DNA of 64,000 nt, taken from positions 68,862,841 to 68,926,840 of the forward strand of contig NC_092048.1 of assembly GCF_003086295.3 (NCBI RefSeq), written 5' to 3'. The notes under the pieces are model-generated. The model ran no database searches. It saw only the letters and a program-made list of their open reading frames with translations, and was not told the origin of the DNA. The translations under genes were made by a program, and so were the position numbers. The stretch comes from Arachis hypogaea (lineage: Eukaryota; Streptophyta; Magnoliopsida; Fabales; Fabaceae). Shown piece by piece: positions 33,059 through 44,107 of this stretch (its first letter is position 1; every line of letters starts with the position of its first letter).

Positions 33059-33560
33059 GCTTGTGGACCGTCCAACTTAAGGACGTTAAAGAAAAGTGCT
33101 AGGTGGGAGACAACCCACCATGGTATGATCTTTCATTTTTATTATTAGTTCTATGTTATTTTTATCAGTGTTCAGTTCTACATAATTACCTTTATTCTGC
33201 ATATATATATATATATATATAAGAGCAGTCGACGTGCGAGTATATATATTTTGTTATTTTTTTGTTTTATTTTTTTATATATATATAAGTATTTATTTAT
33301 TTATTTTATTTATTTATATATTTATTTATATATATAGGTAAAGGGTGGGGGGGGGGGGGGCGGGGGACGTAGATGGATAAATATATATGTATGAAATATA
33401 AGGGGGGAGGGAATGGGTATAATATATATGTTATATAAGGGGGGTGGGGACTAGATGCAGGTGATTGGGTTGGTGATTTGTGAAGATTTTGTGTGGATTT
33501 GGCACTGAACTTGGAGGAGAGGGCGTTCGGTGCCGTGATGTATGCGTTGGTAGTCCGCTC
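33059..33560 (+). other. 3' non-coding region after E with TA and G runs
   Basis: GGGAGACAACCCACCATGG shortly after the stop is the lineage's usual post-pol sequence. A (TA)n run lies at about 33202-33222 and a run of 14 G with a further CGGGGG at 33347-33366, followed by more G-runs to about 33448. The E/H boundary lies somewhere in this stretch. Confidence 0.6.
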
Positions 33561-33856
33561 TCCACGCTGAACTTGGTGCAGCCCAAGTTCGGCGTGGACC
33601 CAAAATTTTTTTTTCTCATGTAGAGCCAAGTTCAGCGTGGACCATTCTAAAGAGACTCCTAATTGATATGCTCATCCTACGCTGAACTTGAGATATTCTA
33701 AGTTCAGCGTGGATGGTGGCTCCTTGCACGCTAGTGACATCGTATGCCACGCTGAACTTGGAAAATTCCAAGTTCAGTGTGGGCTTGGCAGAGGCAAACA
33801 CCCAATATGCACGCACACTCCACGCTGAACTTGGAAAATCCCAAGTTCAGCATGGA
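33561..33856. repeat. Array of CCACGCTGAACTTGG hairpins
   Basis: Four inverted pairs, CCACGCTGAACTTGG and CCAAGTTCAGCGTGG, with 5-9 base loops at 33561-33600, 33675-33712, 33746-33783 and 33819-33856, plus one right half at 33625-33640. The last three are 71-73 bases apart. The arms are 13-15 bases with one or two mismatches. Probably part of the 3' region of H or E. Confidence 0.85.
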
Positions 33857-34106
33857 GTTGGCAGAATCAGCCTTCTCCATTTCGTGAAAAATTTTTCTAA
33901 GTGTCTGGTTCCTGTCTTAAAAAAAATTCTTGATGATCAAACACACGTAAAACAAAAGAAAAACAGTAAAAAATCAACAAAAATCTAATAAATAATAAAA
34001 TCAATGCAACATAAAATAACTAAGGATATGAAATTATCGGGTTGCCTCCCGACAAGCGCTTCTTTACCGTCACTAGCTTGACGGTCAGCTCCTCTAAGGA
34101 GGAGGA
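33857..34106 (-). other. 3' non-coding region of element H
   Basis: The minus strand reads GGGAGGCAACCCGATAATTT shortly after the stop of H, as after the pol genes of I and J. Downstream it is A/T rich. No gene. Confidence 0.55.
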
Positions 34107-34880
34107 TCATAAGGGCCTCAACTCTTCACCCCTTACTTTGAACTTCTTTCCTGTGTCTCCATAAATTAGCTCAATATACTCCAGAGAGAGGATTCTGTTT
34201 ACTGTATAAATCCACACTGGATTGCTAGTCAACACCACTTTCATTCCTGGGGAGAAACCTTCAGTAGGGATCTTTTTGTTTCTCCATCCCCTGGGTACTT
34301 TCTTCTTTTTGGGGACCTCCTCCTTGGTGGATGATGCATTCCCGACACCAAACTTAGGTTTAATGTCAGGAGGGATTTTATTGGTTGTTACTAAAGGAGG
34401 TTTAAGCTGCAATTTCTGCTGTGTATCATCAGGGGATTCTTGAAGGTTTGGATCAATAAGCTCAGTCTACATGCACCTCTCTTCTTCACCTGCTGAATGT
34501 ATATCTTTGAAGACATGAAAGATCAGTTGCTCATTATGCACTCTAAGCACTAATTCACCTTCTTCCACATCAATTGGAGCTCTTCCTGTAGCTAAGAATG
34601 GCCTTCCTAGAATTATAGAGGCATTCTCATCCTCCCCTGTGTCAAGAATCACAAAATCTGCTGGGAGGAAGAACTTACCTACTTTGACCAAGATATTCTC
34701 CACTAATCCGTATGCAGGCTTGATAGATTTGTCTGCCATTTGTAATGCTATCTGTGTGGGTTATGCTTCTTGGATTTGTAGCTTTTTCATCACAGACAAG
34801 GGGATTGAATTTATGATTGCCCCCAGATCGCATAGGGCTTTCTTAAAGGTGGTGCTCCCAATGGTGCTTCCAACCATCAC
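34107..34880 (-). pseudogene. Element H: protease joined to an integrase-tail-like domain, no polymerase
   Basis: On the minus strand a retropepsin begins near 34860 (KALCDLGAIINSIPLSVMKK), with a stop before PTQIALQMADKS. It continues through FFLPADFVILDTGEDENASI and ILGRPFLATG to a TAG or TGA-type stop near 34467. The frame then continues to 34107: a Lys-rich linker and a tail, FSPGMKVVL ... YTVNRILSLEYIELI ... GKKFKVRGEELRPL. The tail resembles the C-terminal domain of Athila integrases (compare FKPGQQVLLYNSRLK and FIANGHRAKPY in I). Reverse transcriptase, RNase H and the integrase core are absent, so this is a deletion derivative or a non-autonomous family. Confidence 0.6.
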
Positions 34881-34891
34881 AAAGGAAAGGA

Positions 34892-35692
34892 GTGATGGAG
34901 TTGGAAGGAGTGGACTCAATCTTGGCTCAAAACAAAATGATGCAGCAGCAAATTCAACAACAATTTGAACAAATGGCCAAGAGGATTGATAGCCTCCAAG
35001 TTGCAGCAGTTAACACAAGCCAACCATCATCCACATGGGGGCAAAATGAAGAAACTCAAGAAGAGCAACAGCAAGAACAAGTCCAGTACATGCACAACCA
35101 AAATTCTGGGCCAAATGAAGTCTATGGTGATACTTACAACCCTTCTTGGAAGAACCACCCAAACCTTAGGTGGGGAGACAATCACAACCAGAATCAACAA
35201 CTATGGCAAAGAAACTCAAATCAAAACACTTCAAGAAACAACCAAAACCACAACCAGCAGCAAACTAACCAAAACCCTTACAGAAAACCCCAAAACATCT
35301 ACCCCAACTCCAACCATTACCCATCCAATAATCAAGCCCCAAGTCAAAACACCTACCCTCAACCCTCAACACTCCACAATCAACCAATCTCACAAGACTC
35401 TCAGAGGATTAACAACTTGGAGCTCTTAATGGAAAAGATGATGAAAAATCAAGAGATGACATTGAGGAACCAGGAAGCCTCCATGAAAAATATGGAAAGG
35501 CAAATTGGACAACTCTCCAAGCAAATCACCAGTGAAAGGCCATCAAGCTCACTACCAAGTAACGCCATTCCTAACCCAAAAGAGGAGTGCAAGGCAATAC
35601 AACTAAGGAGTGAAAAAGTCCTGGTGAAAAATGAAGAAGCAACCAAGAAGCCAAAGGAAAGTGATAAGAAACAACCTGGAGAAAGTCAATGA
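34892..35692 (+). pseudogene. gag: gag C-terminal half of element I
   Basis: The homologous frame may begin near 34880 (KGVMELEGVDSILAQNK); the ATG at 34892 is internal. A Gln-rich coiled part (MMQQQIQQQFEQMAKRIDSL) is followed by YGDTYNPSWKNHPNLRWGD, a low-complexity Asn/Gln/Pro stretch, and NNLELLMEKMMKNQEMTLRN, then IGQLSKQIT and CKAIQLRSEK. It stops at 35692; the next frame continues the polyprotein, so a frameshift lies near 35690. The capsid domain is missing altogether. Confidence 0.8.
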
Positions 35693-37895
35693 CAAAGAGG
35701 AGACAGCAAGCAAGCAAACTCAGAATCAAGCTCAAGAAAAAGAAGATCAGCCACAAAAATCAAGAAAGGGAAAGGAAGTAATTGAAGAGCCAACTAAGGA
35801 CCAAAGGCAGAGAATGAACTTCACTCCACCCTTGCCATATCCTCAAAGGTTCAACAAGGAGATTAAGAACCAACACTTCCCAAAATTTCTCAAAATCTTC
35901 AAGAAGTTGGAAATCAATATTCCCTTAGCTGAAGCACTTGAGCAAATGCCCCTGTATGCAAAGTTCTTAAAAGAACTCATCAACAAGAAGAGGAGCTGGC
36001 AAGAGAAGGAAACAATACTTCTCACTGAAGAATGTAGTGCTGTGATTCAAGGAGTTATCCCACCAAAGCTTAAAGATCCAGGGAGCTTTGTAGTTTCATG
36101 TACCATAGGCAAAATGACCTTAGACAAAGCTCTCTGTGACCTTGGTGCTAGCATCAATCTGATGCCATTATCAATGATGAGAAAGCTTGCCATAGAGGAA
36201 CTCAAACCTACTAGGATGTCTTTAGTGATGGCTGACAGATCAATCAAGACACCCAATGGCATTGTGAAAAACCTGTTAGTGAAGGTTGGAGAGTTTATCT
36301 TCCCAGCAGATTTCGTGATTCTGGATATAGAGGAAGAAGGAAACAACTCAATCATCTTGGGAAGGCCATTTTTAGCCACAGCCAGAGCCATTATTGATGT
36401 AGAGAAGGGAGAGATGATTTTTAGAGTACATAATGAGCAAATGGTCATCAATGTCTTCAAATCAATACAACACCGTCCTGAACAAGAAAATTACATGAAG
36501 GTGGACATGATAGAAAGTCTAGTGGAGGAAATGTTAGAAGCCATTTGTCATGAGCAACAGGAAGAAGAGGTGGTAGAAATCTCTAGTGAAGACAAGGAGA
36601 AAGAGAAGCCAAAACAGGAATTGAAACCTCTTCCTCCTCACCTCAAATATGTGTTCCTGGGAGAAGAAGAGACCCTACCAGTGATCATTAACTCCTCCTT
36701 GAATATGGAAGAAGAAACAAAGCTGATTGAAGTATTGAAAGCTCACAAAGCAGCCTTGGGGTGGACAATTGACGATATCAAAGGTATTAGCCCAGCCATT
36801 TGTATGCATAAAATTTTGCTGGAAGAAGAATCAAAGCCTGTGGTCCAACCCCAAAGAAGGCTCAACCCAACCATGAAGGAGGTAGTTCAAAAGGAAGTCA
36901 TGAAGTTGTGGAATGCTGGAATAATTTTCCCAATCTCTGATAGCTCATGGGTGAGCCCGGTTCAAGTTGTACCGAAAAAGGGAGGAATGACGGTCATCAC
37001 CAATGAGAAGAATGAGTTGATCCCTACTAGAACAGTGACTGGGTGGAGGATGTGCATAGACTATAGAAGATTGAATGATGCCACAAGGAAAGACCATTTC
37101 CCTCTCCCATTTATTGATCAGATGCTGGAACGATTAACTGGCCATGCCTATTATTGTTTCTTAGATGGGTATTCTGGTTACAATCAAATCGTGGTGGACC
37201 CTAAAGATCAAGAGAAAACTGCCTTCACATGTCCATTTGGAGTTTTCGCATACAGGAGGATGCCCTTTGGGCTGTGCAACGCCCCAGCCACATTTCAGAG
37301 GTGAATGCTTTCCATTTTCTCAGATATGGTTGAAAAATTTTTGGAAGTATTCATGGATGATTTTTCTGTCTTTGGAAATTCATTTAACACTTGTTTGCAT
37401 CATTTAACTCTTGTTTTGAAAAGATGCCAAAAAACTAACTTGATCTTAAACTGGGAAAAATGCCATTTCATGGTTCCTGAAGGGATAGTTCTTGGGCATA
37501 AGGTGTCATGCAAAGGTATAGAAGTTGATAAAGCAAAAATAGAAATTATTGAAAAACTTCATATACCCGTTGATGTGAAAGCAGTAAGGAGTTTTATTGG
37601 GCATGCTGGTTTCTACAGAAGGTTCATCAAAGATTTCTCAAAAATAGCAAAACCATTGAGCAATTTGCTAGTGATTGACAACCCTTTTATCTTTGATGAC
37701 AACTGTAAGCATGCCTTTGAAACCTTAAAAAGAAAACTCATCACAGCACCAATCATCACACCCCCTGATTGGAACTTACCTTTTGAACTTATGTGTGATG
37801 CAAGTGACCTTGCTATTGGTGCTGTGCTGGGACAAAAGAAAGACAAGCTGCACCATGTCATATATTATGCCAGCAACGTGTTAAATGAAACATAG
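35631..37895 (+). pseudogene. pol: Protease, reverse transcriptase and RNase H start of element I
   Basis: A long frame to 37304, then the same frame after a TGA at 37302-37304. Protease has an intact CDLGASINLMPLS (catalytic Asp at 36138, about residue 170) and SIILGRPFLATARAIIDVE. Reverse transcriptase: LNPTMKEVVQKEV, PISDSSWVSPVQVVPKKGG, CIDYRRLNDATRKDHFPLPF, then MPFGLCNAPATFQR just before the stop, and the catalytic FMDD at 37350-37361. RNase H begins with FELMCDASDLAIGAVLG. A TAG at 37893-37895 interrupts it. The TGA replaces the usual Cys codon and is the one clear stop in E and I not explained by C-to-T. Confidence 0.88.
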
Positions 37896-39458
37896 AAAAA
37901 CTATACAACCACTGAGAAAGAACTTTTGGCAATTGTTTATGCATTTGATAAGTTTAGACAATACTTGATTGGCTCCAAAGTTATAGTGTACACTGACCAT
38001 GCTGCTCTCAAGTATTTAATGTCTAAACAGGATTCAAAGCCAAGGCTTATTAGGTGGGTGCTGCTACTTCAAGAGTTTGATATTGAAGTAAGAGATAGGA
38101 AGGGAAGCGAAAATCAAGTGGCGGATCATTTATCAAGAGTACCACAAGAAGCATGTCAAAATAGACCACAACAAGTAAACGAGAACTTCCCTGATGAGCA
38201 CCTGTTTCAAGTTCAACAAATACCCTGGTTTGCTGACATAGCAAATTACAAAGTGGGAAGGAAGATACCTCAAGAATGTTCTAAGCAATAAGTGAAGAAG
38301 CTACTCAATGAAGCGAGGAAGTTCTTGTGGGATGAACCATTTTTATTCAAAAGGTGCTCTGATGGAATGATTAGGAGATATGTCCATGAAAATGAAATGA
38401 GGGACATATTGTGGCATTGTCATGGTTCAGCATATGGTGGACATTTTGGACCAGAGAGAACAGCTGCAAAGGTGTTACAAAGCGGTTTCTATTGGCCAAC
38501 TATCTTCAAGGATGCCAGAGAGTTTGTTCACCAATGCAATGAATGCCAAAGAGCTGGAGGATTGACAAAAAGGAATGAGATGCCTCATAATTTCATCCTG
38601 GAAGTTGAGCTATTTGACCTATGGGGCATTGATTTCATGGGACCTTTTCCCCCTTCTTATTCTTTCAGATACATCTTGGTAGCAGTAGAATATGTCTCAA
38701 AATGGGTGGAAGCCATAGCCACAACCACTTGTGATGCGCAAATTGTCCTTCAATTCCTTAAGAAGCATATCTTCACTAGATATGGAGTGCCCAAGGGTCT
38801 TGTCAGTGATGGTGGTAGTCACTTCTGCAACAAACAAATGGAGGAACTCCTCCACAAATATGGAGTAATCCATAAAGTAGCCACACCATACCATCCTCAG
38901 ACTAATGGCCAGGCTGAATTAGCAAACAGAGAGTTGAAGAGAATTTTAGAAAAAACAGTGGGAAGCACAAGGAAAGATTGGGCCAGGAAGTTAGAAGATG
39001 CACTCTGGGCATACAGGACAGCTTTCAAAACTCCCATTGGAAAGTCCCCATTTTAGCTACTATATGGAAAATCTTGTCACCTCCCTGTGGAGCTTGAACA
39101 TAAAGCTCTTTGGGCCACTAAACTCCTCAACCTCGATTCTCAAGCAGCAGGAGAAAAGCGGCTGCTACAATTAAATGAGTTAGATGAGTTTAGACTAGAA
39201 GCTTATGAGAATGCTAAGATATACAAGGAGAGAGCTAAGAGGTGGCATGACAAGAAGATCTCAAAGAAAGAGTTCAAGCCAGGACAGCAAGTGCTCCTGT
39301 ATAACTCAAGGCTCAAGATCTTCCCTGGAAAGCTCAAGTCCAAATGGACAAGTCCGTATCTAGTAACAAAAGTCTTTCCTTATGGAAGTCTTGAGCTGCT
39401 AGATGAAGCCACACAGAACCACTTCATAGCAAATGGACATAGAGCAAAGCCTTATTGA
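37896..39458 (+). pseudogene. int: RNase H end and integrase of element I
   Basis: RNase H ends with [14 protein letters not shown] lies at 38289-38291. The integrase zinc region follows ([28 protein letters not shown]), with all four ligands present. The core has [26 protein letters not shown] and [20 protein letters not shown], so the DDE triad is complete. TAG at 39054-39056 interrupts it (CAG in relatives). The C-terminal domain runs to 39458 (FKPGQQVLLYNSRLKIFPGK, FIANGHRAKPY). With only four point stops, I is the best-preserved polymerase here after J. Confidence 0.88.
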
Positions 39459-41107
39459 GGAGGACAATGGGACAAGGAAAAGGAAGTTCAGTATCTGAAC
39501 TGAACAAACACAGAGGATGTCAAGCTAGTGACAATAAAAGAGCGCTTGTTGGGAGGCAACCCAACCTGAGGTAGTTTCTTTTCATAGTTAGTTCAAGAAA
39601 GAGGTTAATTAGCCTTATCTATATTGCAAAAAGCTAAGTTTGGTATTGCACACCAAAACAATATAAGGGAGAATGAAGGATTCTAAGTTTGGTGTTCCAC
39701 CAAAATCTCATCATAAAACATATTCTCACCTCCTGCGTAATGCTAGCTTTGAGCATTTAGATAAACTAGTTAACTATTTTGCTGTTTCCAAGTCATTAGT
39801 TTATTTCTTTTGAAAAAGAAAAAAAGTTCACATCTAATTTGTTGCATGAGAAATATTAGCAAGGAACTAAATTCGGTGTTCACACACCAAAGTAAGTTCG
39901 AGAGCCCACACACAAGCTTTGCAGATTTGCCAATACCTAAAAGGGTTGAACAGCAAGCAACAATTGAGGAGTAGGCAGAAAAATAGCCAACAAATTAAAA
40001 GAACACCTGAATTACAACTCAAAGGGAGCAAATAGAAGGAAGAATGGAAAACTACAACACCACAGGTTGTATCTATTCTTGATCCTTGTTGTTATGTAAT
40101 GATTTAATTCAGAGAGTCCTTTAAGTCTGGCTAGCATGATTATTTAGTTGCAAGTGGAAGTACATGTTGAAGAAAGCTATCTACATAATTTTTTGCTTGA
40201 AAGTTATCTGCATAATAAATATCATCACTCATCAGCTTGAATACTTTGTTTTGTTTTCCCTTGCTGTTTGAATAAAAGAAAGATATTTGATTTAGAAAAG
40301 TAATTGTTCAATGTTGCAAAAGTTAGAATGAAAGTTAGTGGTGGTGTATGTTTGATTCAACTATTAGCTCATGGAATAAATATTGTAGAATGACTTGTTT
40401 CTTAAAGCTTAAGCTAGTTTGCTGCTATGATCCTTCAACTAATGAAAGCCCCTTGAAAATAAACCAAAACAGAAAGAAAAGGAAAGAAGAAAAGCCAAAA
40501 GTTGGCAAAGAAACAAACAATAAGGCTAGACACCAATAACTTGGACCCTAGGACATATGCCTATGGTGTTTGTGTACTAGGATATGCTTGGACAAGTAGG
40601 TTCTAAGGAGTATTTTAAAACTTGACAACTTAGATCAACTGATTTGGGATTGTCAACTGAAAGTCCACAATAAAGAGCAACCTAGCTACAAAACATTTAG
40701 TAATCCAAAGAGATGCTGGGCATCAATGATCCTAGGAAGAAAGAAGTGAGCCATGTGTCTGTGGTGAAAAAAATGTTGAGTGAAAATAAGCCAAAGGCCA
40801 TTGCAACATTTGACACCAAGCCCTTAATAAATAATAAGATCTGAAATGCAAAAGAAAGAAGAAAAAGCTAACAAGGGAATTAAGCAAAAAGGTAAGAAAT
40901 CATAGCAGCTACCTTGGTGAACCCTTAAGGAAACATTGTTTGTTTTGACAGCAAGTAATAAATGAGCTATTTTTGATCTGCATAAAACCCCATAAACAAA
41001 ATTCAACTATTTGCTTAATAAGGACATGCATACCTATCTATTTCATTCTATCTTCTCTTATGTTTAAGTGCTTGCTTGGGGACAAGCAAGTTTTAAGTTT
41101 GGTGTTG
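39459..41107 (+). other. 3' non-coding region of element I
   Basis: Starts with the family's GGGAGGCAACCC shortly after the stop. AAGTTTGGTRTT recurs (about 39630, 39690, 41095). Just before the LTR is CTTGGGGACAAGCAAG, a purine-rich stretch in the place of the polypurine tract. No gene. Confidence 0.65.
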
Positions 41108-42038
41108 TGATGACAAGTCATCTTAGCCTAGTTTCACTAGCCTTTTTCTTTGTTTTTATTAGGTTTTATGCACTTTCTTGTATTCTAAGTAAGTGATTTG
41201 GAATGAAAATGCATGACTTCTTTAAATCAAACAACCACCATGTAATTAATGCCAAATCATGAGGTTTAAGCTAAATTTAATTGATAATTAATTGATTTAT
41301 AAACCTTGTGAATTTAGTGATACTTTGATTGGTTGTTTTGATTACTTGTAGGTGAAGAAAGAAGAAAAGAAGAAAAGCGTGGCACAAGAAATGTTCTAAA
41401 GGAAGACCACAAGCGTGCCCAAGAGAGAAAAAGCGTGGCCAACATCAAGGAAGAAAGGAAAGCTAAGTTGAGAAAGCAAACTGAGCTTCACAAGGAATGA
41501 AAGGAGAAGGCAAGGTACAAAGCTAAGTTCAAATAGTTAACTGAGCACTAAAGAAAGCAAAGAAATGGTACAAAGCTCAGTTAACTAAGTTAACTTTATC
41601 GGGGACCTCTCCAAATTAATTCAAGATGAACTTCCAAGGAGTGAAGCCACCAAGTTTCGAACTCATGAGCTAAAGGAAGCAAGGAACGCTCCTTGCAATG
41701 AAAATGAGAAGAAAATAGCCAAAATGCCTCCTCCATGGTTCGAACTTGGAACCACACGCTACTCCTTGCAAGGAAAATCAAGAGGAAATAGCTTAAATGC
41801 TTGAGTCAAGTTTCGAACTTGGGAATTCCTTGAAACATAAGGAAGGAGTGCCACCAAGCTTGCAAGGAAAATCAAGAAGAAATAGCTTAATTGCTTGAGC
41901 CAAGGTTCGAACAAGGGTGCTCTTGGAAACACAAGGGAGGAACACCCACTCAACCAAGGAAATTAGCTCCAAGGCTTCCTCCACCAAGTGTTGAACCTGG
42001 GACCTTGAAGTCTCAAACAAGGCGCTGCACAAGGGAAA

Positions 42039-42321
42039 GCTCAGTTGGATTTTCCAACTGAGCACTACCTCCCCTCCTTCTCCCTACAATTTGACATGAC
42101 CATGACACCAAGGAGCAAGCATTTTGGCGCAACAAAGGGGGTCATGATGCGCACCTTGATATGGCCAGGAGCCCATGAAGCGCACAAAATTGACACACTT
42201 AGAGCTCAGTTCAAAATTCCAACTGAGCTCTAGTGTCACGCATCAACTAAGAGGCTGGACGCACCAAACTGACACGGGCAAGCAAGGTATTAGAGTGCTC
42301 AGTTGGTTTTTCCAACTGAGC
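42039..42321. repeat. Three GCTCAGTTGG...CCAACTGAGC hairpins in LTR I
   Basis: At 42039-42063, 42201-42231 and 42297-42321, with arms of 10-11 bases and loops of 5-9. The middle copy has one mismatch in the left arm. The arm equals the D-arm/A-box word of many tRNAs. Half-copies occur from about 41460. Confidence 0.85.
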
Positions 42322-42435
42322 TTACCCCTGGAAGGTGCAAACTTGGGCTGAAAATTGGATTAAAAATCCAATTTAATTCATTTCTTCACCAAATCAAAAG
42401 CCCATCCAAATTCCAAAATCCAAGAATAGAAAGTG

Positions 42436-42444
42436 TATAAATAG
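42436..42444 (+). promoter_or_regulatory. Candidate TATA box in LTR I
   Basis: TATAAATAG, a canonical plant TATA box, on the element's sense strand in mid-LTR, 115 bases after the last hairpin. Confidence 0.6.
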
Positions 42445-43394
42445 GAGTTAGTTTGATGTAATTAGGGACTTTCGGGGGGATTTTTATCTTCTTTTACCTC
42501 TAGACTTTTACTTTGAATTTTCCTTTGGAGCTTTCATTTTAATTCTGAACTTTTGGTTTTGAGTTTGTAATTTCTGAGAACTTGGAAGGAGAATTGATCT
42601 CTCTTCTTCTTGGTTCTTGCTTGAGCACTCTTTTATTTTCTTGCTTTGGATCTTGGGTGGAGAATTGAAGAACTTCTGTTTCAATCTCACCTTGAGATCT
42701 TGTTTAATTTTTCTGCATAATTGAATTCCAATTTCCATTTACTGCTTCATCTTCTACTCTTTCTGCAATTTACTTTTCAGTTTCTTTTGCAATTGTTCTT
42801 GTTGGATCAAGGAAGGATTTGAGATCTAGACTTGTTATCTAGTCTCTTCCACTCCTGAGATCTTCAACCTCTTTTACTTTGCTGCAAATTAAGCATTGCT
42901 TTCTCTATTTTTAAATTCTCAAAGCATTTTACTCTTCTATTTAAGATCAACTTCACTGCAATTCAATTTTCTCTTTTATGTTTAATGCAATTTACTTGTT
43001 CTTGTTTAATTTCTGCAATCCCAACTCCCAATCCCTTTTACAATTCAAGCAATTTACGTTTCTTGCACTTTAAGCTTCAGCCATTTATATTACTTGCACT
43101 TTAAGTTTCTGCAATTTAATTTACTTGCACTTTAAGATTCAGCTCCTTTACTTTCCTGCTCTTTAATTTACTGCAATTTCCCCTTCCCCTTTTAGATTTC
43201 ATGCAATTTAGTTTCTGCAAAGCACAAACCACTCAACCAATACTTGATTCACTTGACTAAATCAACCACTAAACTAAAATTGTTCAATCCTTCAATCCCT
43301 GTGAGATCGACCTCACTCATGTGAGTTATTATTACTTGATGCGACCCGGTACACTTGCCAGTGAGTTTTGTGTTGGATCGTTTTCCACACATCA

Positions 43395-44107
43395 CTCTTG
43401 AGCTCCTCTATGTCTCGTCCTTGCCTTTGTTGCTCCTCCCTCATAGCTCTTTGATCTTCTCTAATCTCATGGAAGGTGCCATATGGTTATGGAAAATTAA
43501 AAAGCGGGGCTTTTTCCACACCAAACTTAAAATATTTGTTCGTCCTCGAGCAAAAGAAGAAAGAAAGGAGGAGATGGAGATGTGTGGTGGGTTTGGCCAA
43601 GGGAGGTTGATAGTGTGAATGAGGGGTTTATGATGGATGGATGTGAGTGGTGAAGAGAGTATGGAGAAGAGTGTTATGGAAAGGTGTGAAGAGGAGAGAA
43701 GAAGAGGTGGGGTTCCTATGGGGTCTACAGATCTTGAGGGGTCAAGGACTTAGCATCCCTGCTCCATTGAGGCATGCAAAATGCCCTTAGAGTGCAATCC
43801 TGGCATTTAACGCCAGACTGCTGCTTGTTTCTGGCGTTAAACGCCAGCTTTTCCCCCTTTCTTGGCGTTGAACGCCAACTTGGTGCTTGTTTCTGGCGTT
43901 TAAACGCCAGTAAGCTCTTCCTCCAGGGTGAGCTATTTTTAATGCTGTTTTTTACTTTGCTTTGATTTCTGTGACTCCACATGATAATCATCCTAAAGAA
44001 AACATAAAATAAAAAAGGAAAACAGAAAATTAACATAGATAAGTAAAAATTGGGTTGCCTCCCAATAAGCACTTCTTTATTGTCTTTAGCTGGACCTTGC
44101 TGAGCTT
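43395..44107 (-). other. 3' non-coding region of J with a palindrome array
   Basis: Contains GGGAGGCAACCC (minus strand, near 44060) just after pol. Four CTGGCGTTNAACGCCAG-type palindromes begin at 43800, 43831, 43862 and 43893, exactly 31 bases apart. No gene. Confidence 0.7.

Larger units (their letters stand above)
15124..33100 (+). mobile_element. Element E: Athila-type Ty3/gypsy retrotransposon, split by F and G
   Basis: LTR, primer site, gag, protease, reverse transcriptase, RNase H and integrase in the usual order on the plus strand. Integrase is interrupted at 21580 by the 10.7-kb insertion F and resumes at 32243 with the same reading. The element fades after 33058; no matching 3' LTR is in the window. 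The many stops make this one of the most decayed elements here. The flank before the LTR is GACCA (15119-15123). Confidence 0.85.
34880..43394 (+). mobile_element. Element I: Athila-type retrotransposon lacking its 5' end
   Basis: gag C-terminal half, protease, reverse transcriptase, RNase H, integrase, 3' region and 3' LTR in order. The 5' LTR, primer site and capsid domain are missing; the left end abuts H in head-to-head orientation near 34880. The right end of its LTR (43394) abuts the 3' region of J. Confidence 0.85.
41108..43394 (+). repeat. 3' LTR of element I, 2287 bp
   Basis: Ends TGATG (41108) and CATCA (43394) are inverted. It contains direct repeats of about 75-95 bases (copies of CTTGCAAGGAAAATCAAGA near 41691, 41766 and 41860, with GGTTCGAAC words), three GCTCAGTTGG...CCAACTGAGC hairpins and a TATA box. 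The right flank is CTCTT (43395-43399). The other copy of the LTR is missing. Confidence 0.8.

Noticed and set aside
33306..33988. Frames around the G-run and hairpin array
   Set aside because: Low-complexity Pro/His or repeat translation; same sequence is open on both strands.
41596..42738. Minus-strand frames of 60-90 codons in LTR I
   Set aside because: They follow the direct repeats of the LTR and have no domain.
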